From: Mercurialis annua
Lineage: Eukaryota; Streptophyta; Magnoliopsida; Malpighiales; Euphorbiaceae
NCBI RefSeq assembly: GCF_937616625.2
Contig: NC_065573.1
Location: 11,485,001-11,549,000, forward strand
Reading direction: 5' to 3'
Length of the DNA: 64,000 nucleotides
The position numbers and the translations under genes were made by a program. The notes below the pieces were generated by a model. It saw nothing but the letters and a program-made list of their open reading frames with translations, did no database searches and had not been told where the DNA came from. Position 1 is the stretch's first letter; each line of letters starts with the position of its first letter. Below, in pieces: positions 36,001-47,773 of this stretch.

Positions 36001-39000
36001 TTCCTAAAAATGGCTAAAAATATCGTCTATCTCACTGCGAATGGTGCTGAAAGATTTGCGGGCCTCCTCTACCTTCGGCTTCATCTTTGCAATACTTTGC
36101 TTCAGGGCATTTCGGCTCTTCTTGACGTCGATACCCTCGAGCAAACTCTTATCCATAGACACTTCCAGCTCGCCGATGTCCTTCTCTTCAGCTTCCAGCT
36201 CAAGCCTCATAGCAGCAATTTTGTCTTGGAGCTCTTTGGCGTGATCTCGGCGAGTTGTCAAGGTTGAAACAGCCGATTTTACATTCACCTTCAACGCCTC
36301 CAGCTTTTCTTTGGCTTCGGCTTCCTGAAGTATTAACTTGTCATGCTCGGTTTGGATCGCCATTGATTCATCGTAGATTTTCTGGAAAGCTTGGAGCGAT
36401 GACGACAACTTAACCATGGCGCCACGAGCTTTCTCGCCAAGAACTTCTTGAGGGGCATCGGCCAGTGCGGTTGCAGACTTCTTGAGTTTCTTGAAATCTT
36501 TCGGTGACTTGAAAAGAGCAGTGCATTGGGACTTCAGCTTAGAAACGATATCCAAGTGATCGCCCCAGTTTTCTGAAGAGCCGCTGGTCACCTCCACTTG
36601 CATCTCGCCCTCCAGTATGTGCAAATCCTCGTCCTCGCTGTCAGAATTTAGGAAAGCAGCTGCCTTCGCTGCTACGTCTTCACAATTCGCCGAAGTATCA
36701 TCAGGAATCTGCTAAGTTTTTCCACAATAAAATATCAGCTGCTAGGTTACTATTATAGCAGGGTAGCACAAATTGAAAGTACCTTAGTTTTGGCCCCTGC
36801 GGCAATTCGGGCTGGCAGATTGATCAGGTCTGATCCTAGCGGCGACAATAGTGATGGCAGTGGAGAAAAGGTAAGCATCTACGACACTGTGGGAGTTACC
36901 TCTAATGGGGTCTTTTGAGAAGAAAGTGACTGAGGGAACGAGCGACCTTCATCGCCGGTTTGATTGTCGGCTATTTCGGTATCGCCTCTTGAAGACGAAT
37001 GAGCACTCGAAGGCTGAGCGGACGGGACTTCTTTAGGAGAAGGGTCGAACATCCTAGACCAGGTGGATTCTTTGTTCACCTTTTTGGCCTTGGGTTCTTT
37101 CTTTGAAGTTTTCTTGCTTGCAGGGCGCTTTGATTTCGCCCTTTTGGACTCTGACTTTTCCTCGACATCAGTGTCGAAGATATCGTCTTTATTCCATCTT
37201 GAACGCCAACTGAGAAAGAATATTAGAATTAAAATAGCGATCTTGCAAGATAAGGAAAAGGAAGAACATTCATTTATCTGGTATTCTATTATAGCCGATT
37301 TTGACCAATTCGGCTTACGCCTCGACATCAGAAGGGCATCTGATGCCGGTATAAGTTACGCCTTCACTTGTTATTTCGGGTTTTTGTTTTTTCACTCTTT
37401 TCTTAGGAATTTTTATTGGATCGGTGGTGGACATATTGACTTTAGGAACTGGTGGGCTTTTATACTTAAATTTAGGGCGAATATGGGCGAGATAGATTTC
37501 ATAAGAGTGCTTATTTTCGTAATGTTCTTTCCATATTTTTTTCATCTTTTCGTCATATTCTAACCTAGCAATTCGCCTATGACGTTGCATTCTAAGGTTC
37601 ATACCAGGGCGATGTAATGGGTCATAATTAAACTTGTAAAAACGTTCAAATTTAGCTATTTCGAAAAGATGAAAGAGATTACCTTCGAATTTGGAACGTT
37701 TTGGTGCCTGCAAAAGAAACAGATCGGCATGAGTAGGGTTTCGTGATAAAGGAGGTAATGAAAAAATTATGAAGACTGAGGATTTCCTTTGGTGAGAGCT
37801 CGAAATAGGACTCTATGACCAAAGCTCACCAGCTTTCGCATTCCGGGGTGCATTATGAAGATGTAGAGGGGCGAGATATTTAAGAAATGGGAGAAAGATA
37901 AGCCTTGTTTAGGCGAATAATGAACTGAAGGTCAAGGTAATTTTCTATAGAAGGCCTGTAGGTCCCGCGATTATTGACGAAGATCAATAAAGGACAGGGA
38001 ATTCCTTGACTATAGCGGAACTGACGGGCGACATAGTTAGGGCAGTAAGTCTCTATGCTGCTGCGTTTGTATTCCAAGCCGGTGATCATATTACGGGACT
38101 TCAAAGAACTGCCCCAATATTGACCTCCAAGTCTCAGCCGAGGATCGGCCCTGGCTTCTTCAGTGTCTTCACTGTCCCAGGCGAGGGAAAGCCAGGAAGG
38201 AGGATATTTCAGGGACACGATCAGACAGAATAACTCCGAGGCTCTGACAGAGTTGGTGAAAACTTCCAACACATCTAGTACGTGAGGAAGGCGAGTGCCG
38301 GCGGTGATTAATTGGTAACCGCACAATTCGGCCTTAATCTGAGGGCTGACTTCAAATAGCTCAGGGAAGTACAGGGCGAGCCACAACTGCAACACCCATA
38401 GGGGGTCACTTGGACATTGGAAAACCCGATTGTCACCATGGGGGGCGATTTCGTTTAGACTTCTGTACAGGTGAGGAAGCATGAACTCTCCAAGGTTACA
38501 TTTTCTCCCTTCAGCAAGAGCAGCGGCGAGGGTGAAACAGTCCGTGGTAACTCTGAATGAGGATGTGCAGAGGACGAACTTAGCCACAAAAAGGCGAGGA
38601 ACGCGGTATGTTCTCTGATGTCAGGTTTGTAATATTCTTCGCCCATAAATAGCTTGACGAAGGGACCATAACTCCTTTGAGCCTTTGTCGATTTGAACGT
38701 AGGAATGTCGGCGTCTAGATTGGGCAAAATGCGCTAGCCGATGACTGGAATATTGAGAATAGTCGCCATGTCCAGAAGGGTGATGGTCATCATTCCAAAC
38801 TTAAAGCAGAAGCAGTGGACATCGCTTGACCAGAAGAGGGAGGCACCCATAATATAGTGCTTCGCTATCGGTATGCTCGCCTTTCAGAGGCCGATCACAT
38901 CATATATGCCGACGTCCTTCCATAATTGGCCAAAATGGGGCTTCAATCTATTCACCCAGTCTTGATACCCTTTGTGCTCGGTCGGCCAGCTTCTGAACAT

Positions 39001-39231
39001 AGTGTTTACCCAAATGGAGGATTGATGGGGGAGCGAAAAGCGTGGTGGGACTTCTTCGTGAAACGGAGTAGCAATCTCGCATAGGTGGCTGGGCGAAACA
39101 AGGATCGGACCAACACATTCTTGATCGTCAGTAGTTTTGACTATTACCTGAAAATCTATGGTCGGAGCAGCAGCTCGGATCTCGTTGATTTTGTCGGTGA
39201 CCTGAGTGGCGATGGTATTGTTGGGAGCAGC
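36001..39231 (-). pseudogene. Antisense plant mobile domain (PMD) gene of the Tat element, copy 1
   Basis: The likely start is MAAPNNTIATQV at 39231 on the minus strand. The first large exon encodes a PMD (PF10536-type, related to MAIL1/MAIN): WKDVGIYDVIGL, MTITLLDMATILNIP, LYRSLNEIAPHGDNR, WLALYFPELFE, RQFRYSQGIPCP. It has a shared TGA at about 38884, a copy-1-only TAG at about 38735 and a shared frameshift near 38590. An intron ends TTTGCAG at 37711; exon 2 (MQRHRRIARLEYDEKMKK) donates at about 37278. Exon 3 is Lys/Ser-rich (KRPASKKTSKKEPKAKK). The last exon (about 36715-36004) is a 200-residue coiled coil rich in KEKLEAL and KELQDKI heptads. Tat elements often carry an antisense gene here. 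Its role is unknown. Confidence 0.78.
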
Positions 39232-39648
39232 CATGATAACTGCAAACAATAGCACACCCTGGTTAGGCAATATCTAAAAAGGGCGATTTGGGAATGAGAA
39301 GGGCGAGTACGAGTGCTTACCAGTTGATTTGCAGAAAACTTGAGATTGCTGAGAAGAGAGAGAGTTTTGAATTTTGCCGAGAAAGTAGGTAATGAGAAAG
39401 TGACTGAGTATTTTTCTTAAAAGTGTAAAATGGATGGAAGCCGAAGGGTTCAGGTCATTACTGCGTGTCATCATGGGTAACAGCTGGTGCTGACGTGGAC
39501 TCAAAGGGGGTACCGAACGGTTTATAGATGCGCACCCCTTTGCTAGTTTTGCAATGACATTTTGGCCGAAGACGTGGATCAAGAGACCGCATATGGGCCT
39601 AGAAAGGAAACAAGCCCAAAACAAAAGTTTCAGGCTTGTTGGGGGCAT
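39232..39648 (-). promoter_or_regulatory. Probable leader/promoter of the antisense gene, and PPT of the Tat element
   Basis: It lies between the antisense start and the LTR, so it should contain the antisense promoter, although no clear TATA box was found. The G-rich gttgggggcat at 39638-39648 just before the LTR is the likely plus-strand polypurine tract. Copy 2 has lost 407 bp of this region plus the first part of the gene. Confidence 0.4.
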
Positions 39649-40150
39649 TGTTTACACCGGCCCAAAAATATTATGGGTCAAAGCAGCATATAGGCTTATT
39701 AAGGGAATTAAGCCCAACGGAAAGCCTTTTCAGATTTGTTTTTTGCTTCATTAGGAATTTGCAACTCATTAGGAGTGTTTCTCTTTAAGAGTTTTAGTTT
39801 TAGTTAAATTAGGAATCTTTATTATGTAGAGCTATAAATAGCTCAGAGCTTCATTATTGTTGGATCAAAAAATAAATCAATCAAAAACCAAGCCCAATGC
39901 TTTTATCCCGCAATCTCCGGATTGTTTTAATTTAGGAGTAGTTTTCAGTATTAATCTCGCCTGAGTTCGTAACTCCCAGATTATTACTATTTAGATCACG
40001 TGGTTAAGTGTTTTTAACCAAAGAAGCCCTGTGAATATCTATATAGGTTCGTTAAAGTATCAAACCTTAAACCGATCCCTATTATAAATTCAAAGATTCG
40101 AGTCCGAATTATTTCTAGGCGAAAACGTGTGTTGAGTTGACGTATAGGCA
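39649..40150 (+). mobile_element. Tat LTR, copy 1 (about 500 bp)
   Basis: The provisional LTR is TGTTTACACCGG to TATAGGCA, 502 bp in both copies. It has a TATA box, ctataaatag, at 39832-39841, followed by a start-site-like region and a polyadenylation-like AATAAA near 39869. The exact ends are uncertain: the 5' end could also be TGTTGGGGG at 39637. No tRNA primer site follows 40150, so this is read as a 3' LTR. Confidence 0.65.
39832..39841 (+). promoter_or_regulatory. TATA box of the Tat LTR, copy 1
   Basis: ctataaatag sits in mid-LTR and is conserved exactly in copy 2 at 59530-59539. It would drive the full-length genomic transcript. Confidence 0.6.
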
Positions 40151-42637
40151 AACATTTAAAATGTGTTTTAGAGATTTTAATTCCATGTAAGGATTCTTGA
40201 TGGTTGTTTATTTTGTTTACAAATTACAAAGAGTAATTTCATCTAGTATTATTTTCTTTACTGTGTTTTAATGATCTGCAAATTTTGGAATTGGCATTTT
40301 ATTTGTTATTTTTATTGAAGTTTTATGATGCTACTCCCTTTCCCTTTATCGGTTTCTAGTGATAATTTGATTTATTTTTGGATGTTCATGTTATTCAAAC
40401 TGGTTCAACATTAATGCATCTTGAAATTATAATTCAGCTAGTTGCTGGAATTTATATATTTCAGACTGAGGCTCTCATTTCTACTTTCTGCTCTTACTTG
40501 ATAAACTTAATATGCTTTAGTTTCTTCTTTTTAATTGTTTTTTTGAACTCTAGATCGAACTTGTTTGGCAAGTGACATTTTTATTTTTTTTCACTGTCTA
40601 TTAGATCTGTCAAATTTGTGGAGTTTGTAATCACTTATAATTTTATATTTCAACCAAACATAGTGCTTTCTTACGCATTTATATAGAAAACTGGCTTTCA
40701 AAGAAATGGTGTAGGAATTTCTGACATTCATTACAGCGGCAGTGCTTCTTGGTCACTTGGTACTCTTCTTACAACTTAGAAGTATAATCTGATTCCTTCT
40801 AGAAATTAGTTTATAAAGGAAAATGTCGTGAAGGACCATTCTAATTAAAACTCCACTAGTTTCTTATATATGTGTATATATATATTAGTCTTATGTAATG
40901 CATAATCTAAATCGTGAATGTGCATGCTAAAAATATACAGGATTGTTTGCTTTAAGACTTTTCTTTTTTTGTGAAGGATCTAGAAGAGTGGACAAGGATT
41001 GAGATCCTTGTTTACTGAAGGTGGAATAGATGCATTTAATCCAACAAAAAGGAGCTAGCAAGTATTCCAATTACAAAATTTTCCATTAAGCATGACAATT
41101 GTGCTCATTGAAATGGTACATTCATCGTATAATAATTGAAATTTGTTTGCTGTAATTATTTTACCAAGTTAAAAATATGAAAAGAATATTAAATAATAAT
41201 TAAACCATAATAAGCTTTCAAGTAGTGGTGATTTGGAGTAGACAAATACAATTAGAAATAAAGAATTTATATTCTCTGTTTACTTTTAAATATTCTCCAA
41301 AGAGAAGCCATTCTAAAAGCTACTATGTTTAATCAGGTTCTATGGATCCAAATAAGCACATCAAGGTCACTGCTATTGATGGTTACTCGTAAAGTTTTGT
41401 CGCTTTTGGTATGAGAATGTATGGTAATTCATTTATCAATGTGTAAATTGTATTTGTTTATTAATTGAATATCTAATTGGTAATGTGTAGGTGGTTGTTA
41501 TTGATGAAACTCACTCAAGAAAGTACTCAAAAAGGAAGATGGTAAATTTTTTCTTCATTAATCATAAGGAAAGTATGTAGCCACTTTTATCAAAAACAAA
41601 ATGAAGTTTCATTGTAAAACTATTATTTGTTTTTGTTTGCTGGAAGACTTTGCTTGAGCTTAAAGAAGTGGAGAGAATCTATTGCGGAAAGAAAGGATAA
41701 TTTGAAAATTGAATGTCCTGCAGTTAGTTGTTTTTTTATAAGAATTGCACCTGAAAATGTTATACTCGTTATCTAAGATTCTAACAGTATATTTTTGTAT
41801 TTGCAATTATTGACAAACTTGTGTTCAATTTGATGTATGTCCTTTGATGTTAGTGATCCTTTTGCCTAGCAAACATAACAATTAGGTGTATACTCAGATG
41901 AAATACTTGTAGGTAACAGCTTCTCTGCTTTTTAGCCGATTCTTACTATGAAAAATCTTGTGGTGCTGCTGCGATGGTTTCCACATAATAGCTTTGTTGA
42001 GGTACGTTCTTTGTTTTGGACCTGTTTCTTAAATCTTGAATATAATGTTAGAACAAGATATGATTCTTCTATTTTGAAATGAGATGTTAGAGTTGAGAGT
42101 TTTTTCGTTGCATTAGATTATTTTTTCAGTTTTAGTTGATATATGCAAATTCAGAAATCATTGCGCCATAAGAAAAACAAGTAATGAAAAATCATTGCGG
42201 ATCTGCATTCATTTCCCCTTGGTATTTAATCTATTAAGTTTTTCTATTCAATGTGAATGTAGGATCTGGTTAGCAAGTGATTGGAAGCCAAAAGTTCCTT
42301 CTTCAATCCATAGAAGTGTTTTAGGTGTCAATTAGGTCATAATATTATCATACGACTCGGGATCTTTGATTTCATTTTACAAATTCTTACACTGATAGCT
42401 GAAGATGTTTTAAGTCATACTATATATATCTACTATTAGAAATTTGAATAGAAGATGATGCTTAAGTTTTTGTTGGTAATTTTAGATGCAGGTTATGGGG
42501 TACATTAGGCCTGTATCATTAAAGAAAAATACAGTGTGGTGGTGAAACACCCTTATTTAATCCTATGTTTTCATGTACGTGAATGTTAATTGATATTTTA
42601 TGTTATCTTAAAGTCAAATCGATTTAATTAGTACTAG
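40151..42637. other. 2.5 kb AT-rich sequence beyond the LTR, duplicated at 59849-62338
   Basis: I recognise no gene. There are short exon-like patches bounded by GT/AG (for example VVVIDETHSRKYSKRKM just before GTAAAT at 41495-41542, and MKNLVVLLRWFPHNSFVE before GTACG at 41950-42002), but no ORF over 65 codons. It is either original flanking DNA, possibly a decayed host gene, carried along in the duplication, or a long untranslated leader between LTR and gag. It stops at 42637, where the gag side of copy 2 begins. Confidence 0.5.
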
Positions 42638-42648
42638 GGAAATAGATT

Positions 42649-44644
42649 ATGGTTAGCACAAAAACGGACTTTAAGGACGATTCCAGGTACGCTCGGTCTA
42701 TACGCCGACAACAACTGAAAGGAGGTGACGGAGTAGAAGAATCTAACTCGGACAAATCAGAGTTCATGGCCAAGGATAAACAACAGGTGAACCAATCGAA
42801 CAAGGTGCCGAATACTTCGGGCACTGATGGGAACCTCCCGAGGGACAAGAATGGTGATGCAGCCAATGATGGAATGGATTACTCACGCCAACTTCCTCAA
42901 TCTCGCCCATCTTTGTCACATGCCTATTTTTCGGCCATGAAGGGCAAGATTTCCCAAGAGAACAAGCAGATGTTCGACGGTGCGATGCACCAGATGTCTG
43001 AAGTGATGAAAAACATCATGGCCGATCAAGCATCGGTCCAACGGCAGATCCAAGGTAATTTAGATGGCCTCGATAAGGAAATGGATAACTTGAGACAACT
43101 CTTTTTAGGGTAGTCAACTGCCGACCAGGGTTATAGACGGGTCGAACAAAATCAGACACCGAATCGTTTCAAATATCCGGGTAGTTCTGCCGAAACATTG
43201 CAACAGCCCGGCAAGTTGGGGTATACTTATGGATCGGTCAAGCTTTTGACAAGGCATGAGGCCGAATCTGCTGGAAGAGCCGATCACCCGGAGGCAAGTA
43301 CTTATGTACCCCAAGGCGAGCCCAGACCACAGGGAGCTGCAACTGGAGCCAACACCCAAGAACTAAATATGGGCGAACGTTCGGCTACGGAAGGGGGTGA
43401 GCCAAATATTTACAATCAGGGACAACTCGTGGACATGCTGGAGAAACTTGGGGTCGATCTAAGACCAATGCCTCGCCCGTCATACATGAAGCCCTATCCA
43501 GATTGGATCGACAAGCTGTACGCTTTCCCCAGGGGATACAAGGTACCTGAGTTCAGCTTGTTCTCGGGCGAAGAACGGGGGCAATCGACGGTCGAAAATG
43601 TCGCCCGATTTTTAGCTCAATGTGGCGAAGCTGCGGCGCACGATTTTTGGAAACTCCGGCTGTTCGCCAGTTCTCTAACAAAGATGGCATTCACGTGGTA
43701 CTCAAGGTTGTCACCAAACTCGGTCGACACCTAGAAAGATTTAGAAATCCTCTTCCACGAGAAATTTTACAGAGCACCACCTGACGTCACCCTCGCCGAT
43801 TTGGCTCGCATTTCGCAATTGCCGAGCGAATCGGCGAAAAAATACATCGGCCGATTCAGGAACCTTAGAACAAGGTGTTCCACTGAGATGTCCGAGGCTG
43901 ATTGTGTCCCAATGGTGGTAAGAAGAATGAGTTTCGCCATGACGGAGCACTTTGAAGGTACCGGTTACGAGACTTATTCGAATTAACCAACATGGTGACA
44001 AGTTATGAACAACTTCTCCAAGAGAAGGAGCAGAGGCGAGGGGCTTCCAAAGGTACCTACTACAAAGACCAACTGGACGTAGCCGTTGTCTCGGATAGTG
44101 AAGATAGCAGCTCAGAGGATGAAGTCAACATGGCCGAATTCTTGGGCACTAAACCTCTGGAATGTTCGGCTTTAAGAAAGCCGGGTTTTGTCAAGAAGAA
44201 CAAAACCGCGGTGGTACAGAAGGAGTACTTCTTCGATCTAACCAAGGCCGACGAGATCTTCGATAAAAGATGGACAGATCGCCCTCGGTGAGGGTCACGT
44301 AATCCCACCACCAGAGGAACTGGTCGCAAAGGATTACTGCAAATATCATAATTCCTGGAGGCACAGCATGAACAACTGTGTGAACTTCAGGGTTGTGATC
44401 CAGAAGGCGATCAACGAAGGGAAACTCTTATTCCCAACGAAGAAGGAGGCCGATGCAAAGTACATCTCCATTAATACTGTTCGGCCGCATTTCGATAGTT
44501 TTATAGAGCAGGGACAGATCCGGAGTAAGTGGAATCCGAAGAAACCTAAGATTAAGGTGGAGACGGACGGTTCCAAATGGCGAGCAGAAAAGGAGCGATC
44601 CCAGCAGCAGATGAGAAAGCGCCATAATTCGCCCACCGCGGAAT
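42649..44644 (+). pseudogene. Tat gag, copy 2
   Basis: Gag forms the virus-like particle and packages element RNA. From ATG 42649 one frame runs to 43986 with in-frame stops at 43111 (TAG) and 43732 (TAG, at a position where the family usually has Trp). It contains YPDWIDKLYAFPRGYKVPEF, KLRLFASSLTKMAFTWY and LARISQLPSESAKKYIGRF, the Tat gag core. A frameshift near 43970 leads into VTSYEQLLQEKEQRRG (43992-44291). After another break comes the zinc finger CKYHNSWRHSMNNC (C-x2-H-x5-H-x4-C, about 44337-44380) and the tail to 44644. Copy 1 has lost all of this except the last few bases. Confidence 0.9.
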
Positions 44645-45017
44645 GACTTGCCCATCATGCAATACTTGTTTCGATGCCAAGAGGGCCGAAGAAGTAAGGG
44701 AACATCCCAAAACATTTAAACCCAGATCGCCCACAGAACAGTGGCAGAAGCATCAGCCACAGCGGGAGTCTAGGACAACCGTGTTCAAAAGGATCTTTCG
44801 CCTAACGGAGGAGACCCCTCGTATGACGAAAACCCAAAAGAGGCGAATGTAGAGGTTAAGACAGTAGTCAAGGGCCAACCACAACACGGCAAGGCCGCCC
44901 GCACAGCGCCGATTGGCACCAGAGGCCGAACGTGGGGGCAAACCCATAGCCAAGAGATTGGGCAACAGGGCATGGATTGAAACAACTACCGAGCCACATG
45001 AACGAAGAACCTGAAAA
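44645..45017 (+). other. gag-PR linker, frames broken, copy 2
   Basis: Basic, Pro/Gln-rich linker sequence (KHQPQRESRTTVFKR) in shifting frames. Matching copy 1 sequence lies at 22327-22700. It contains no complete ORF; the open antisense frames here are shadows. Confidence 0.5.
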
Positions 45018-45980
45018 ATGAGAAAAATATGGGTTCCAAAGAAAGTTGTTGGAAAAGAAGAGACGACCTGCGCGACCAGAGAGATAGAGGCCCATAAGAG
45101 CGACATGGATACTAGCGAGAAACGATCCTACAGAGACATTCTTGTTTCTCACCAAGATGGTCAGTTAAAAGCAAAATTGCCCAGTGATCGTGAGGTAATC
45201 GTCTCGCACAAAAAAGGGGTGTTGAAGGCATGGGTACCGTTTATCAAGGACGAATTCGGGGTAAAAGTGGTCACACTCCCTGATTCCTATAGAAGTAAGC
45301 CTGGGCAAAAGGCGACGTTGGAGGGTGATGTAATCGTCCCAGAAGCTGACAATGCCGATAGCACGACAGTAGTATCACTTAGTAAACCCCCGACAAGGAT
45401 GACTCGGCGTATTCGGCCACTGTATATCAATGCCGATTTAAACGGAGTAACGGTTAACAGGGTTCTTATTGATAACGGAACAGGGGTGAATATACTCCCA
45501 GCAAAGATGCTCAAGAAGCTCGGTATAAATCGAGATCAGTTGGACCCGACTGACGTTTACATGACCGACTTTGCTGGAGGCGAGACGCCGGCTAAGGGAT
45601 ACATTACTCTCATGATAAAAGTCGGGCGAGTAGAGACCGAAGAGGGTTTCTTCGTGGTTAACGCCCATAGCAACTACAACATATTGCTTGGCCGAGATTG
45701 GATACATTCCAACATGTGCATACCATCCACCATGCATCAAATGCTATTTATATTGCGGGATGATGGTGAGGCTGAAGTTGTACAGGGCGATCCCAAGCCC
45801 TTCGGCGAGGACCATAATGTGCTAGAGGCACGACTATATAACGAAGAGGTGCGGAACATGCAGTCCCTTAGTTCCAAAGGGGAGGCGAGCGTGCCCCATT
45901 TATTAGTCAATTCAGATCGGCCAGTGTCAATTACCCTTGGGGGAAACGGCAGATCCACTATTATCAACCCTTTAGAATGA
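45018..45980 (+). pseudogene. Tat aspartic protease region, copy 2 (frame open)
   Basis: A 320-codon open frame with VLIDNGTGVNILPAKMLKKL (active-site D-N-G), NILLGRDWIH and CIPSTMHQM, without the 11-bp loss seen in copy 1. It overlaps the RT frame by 4 nt (ATGA at 45977). Because the gag frame before it is broken, it could not be made as part of a Gag-Pol protein. Confidence 0.85.
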
Positions 45981-47089
45981 TAGTACGACATAAGGAATTG
46001 AGGGAAAAGATCAGACAGCTGGCCTCTTTGTACGACGTTGCATCGGCCGAATGCATTTATGAGGACCAGGATCAAGACCCAACGGGATCACTAAAAATTG
46101 GGGACATACAGTTGGCAACAGGTAAACTGGAAGACGATCTCGCCCAGGTACAAGACGACCTGTTAGAAATAAACCTGGGCACAGAAGAATCGCCCAGACC
46201 TACATATATCAATGCGGGGTTAAGTGCAGAATTCAAGGGAAAGCTGATCGCTCTCCTCATTGAATACCGCAATTGTTTTGCCTGGTCGTACGATGAAATG
46301 CTGGGCCTCGATCCAAATATCGCTAAGCACAAGCTCCCTCTGAAAAACGGATTTCGGCCATTTCGACAACCTCCCAGGCGAATGTCAAGAGAGGTGGATA
46401 CCCTCATCAAGGACGAAATCAAACGATTGGAAGATGCGAAGTTTATTCGAGAAGCTAAGTACACCGAATGGCTGTCTAACATCGTTCCTGTCATGAAGAA
46501 AAACGGAAAATTGAGGGTATGTGTAGATTTTCGAAACCTCAACCTGGCCACACCTAAAGATGAATACCCAATGTTAGTGGCCGATATGTTGATAGATAGA
46601 GCAGCGCGGCACACGGTGCTTAGTTTCCTTGATGCACATTCCGGGTACAATCAAGTGCCGATCAGCAAGGAAGACGTGTCTAAGACAGCTTTTCGGTGCC
46701 ATGGGCCGATCGAAGCTTAAGAATGGGTCGTTATGCCTTTCGGTTTGAAAAATGCGGGTGCGACCTACCAAAGAGCGATGAATAAGATGTTCAGGGGTCT
46801 GGATTTCCTTGAAGTATACATTGACGATGTGGTAGTGAAGTCGAATACCGAGGAAGGCCATTTGGCCGATCTGAGAAATGGGTTCGACCGCATACGGTCC
46901 AATGGGTTAAAGATGAACCTTCTCAAATGCGCATTCGGAGTATCGGCTGGAAACTTCTTGGGTTTCTTGGTTCATCAGCGGGGAGTGGAGATAGATAAAA
47001 ACAAAGCCAAGGCGATCATCAATGCTGAACAACCTAAAACCAAGAAGCAGCTTCAGGGATTCATCGGTCAAATAAATTTCTTGAGGTGA
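45977..47089 (+). pseudogene. Tat reverse transcriptase, copy 2
   Basis: The same domain order as copy 1: VCVDFRNLN, FLDAHSGYNQ, MPFGLKNAGATYQ, YIDD at 46817-46828, FLGFLVHQRG. The CGA that is a stop in copy 1 is intact here, but TAC has become TAA at 46718-46720 (GPIEA then stop), and the TGA after INFLR (47087-47089) is shared with copy 1. Confidence 0.9.
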
Positions 47090-47632
47090 TTCATTGCAAA
47101 CACAGCAGGATGACTTCGCAGTTGGAGTGTTCTACTACGAGGTAAAGAGACCGATCAGTGGGTATGGATGAACGAGCAGCAGAAAGTATTCGACGATTTA
47201 AAAGAGTACTTGGCCAAACCTCCAGTCATGACCCCTCCAAAGCCGAACAAGCCATTGTTACTTTATTTATCGGCTGCACATGAATCTCTGGGATGTATGC
47301 TCACCCAAGAGGATGACGGGGGTGAAAGAGCGGTCTACTATCTAAGTCGTGGGCTGACCGATACGGAGATTCGCTATACCGACATAGAAAAGATGTGCCT
47401 GTGTTTGTACTTCACATGCTGCAAGCTACGGTATTATATGTTGCCAGTAGTGGTATGCGTACTATCCCAGACCGATATCATTAAGTATATTTTGTCGAAA
47501 CCATACTTAATAAATTGGATTGGGAAGTGGGCGATCTCTATGTCTGAGTTTACGTTGGTATACGTTCCTCAGAGAGCAGTAAAAGGACAAGTTCAGGCCG
47601 ATTTCTTAGCTGATCATCCTGGTATCACCCTT
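47090..47632 (+). pseudogene. Tat RNase H (first), copy 2, ended by the CACTA
   Basis: The frame 47168-47641 has EQQKVFDDLKEYLAKPP, YYLSRGLTDTEIRYTDIEKM and ADFLADHP. It joins the CACTA at 47633 at the same codon as copy 1. The segment 47090-47167 is frame-broken in both copies. Confidence 0.85.
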
Positions 47633-47773
47633 CACTACTAGAAAAATCACTTTTTGCGACGGATATTTGCGACGGACGCAAATTCCGGCGCAAATTGTGA
47701 TAACCAAAACGGTTCGTTTCATTTAACACAATATTTGCGACGGACAATAAAGTCCGTCGCAAAAATTGTGTTA
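47633..47773. repeat. CACTA 5' TIR and shortened subterminal repeats, copy 2
   Basis: The TIR is followed by only three GCGACGG/CCGTCGC groups; copy 1 has over 500 bp of them. The join cgcaaatt is an 8-bp sequence present at both edges of the lost segment in copy 1 (25363-25370 and 25636-25643). Confidence 0.8.

Larger units (their letters stand above)
22249..42637 (+). mobile_element. Tandem copy 1: Tat-lineage Ty3 retrotransposon with nested CACTA, plus 3' LTR and flank
   Basis: Order: (no gag) PR-RT-RH, CACTA (25307-33788), aRNH-IN, antisense PMD gene, LTR, then about 2.5 kb beyond the LTR. Two RNase H domains and an antisense gene between IN and the 3' LTR are hallmarks of plant Tat elements. 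The whole segment aligns with 44612-62338. Shared stops (for example the TGA after INFLR at 24761 and 47087) show common descent after inactivation. Copy 1 is truncated 5' at the gag/PR border. Confidence 0.85.

Noticed and set aside
36010..36267. Plus-strand frames over the coiled-coil exon (also 56114-56371)
   Set aside because: Complement of the minus-strand coiled coil, whose heptad pattern and splice sites support the minus strand.
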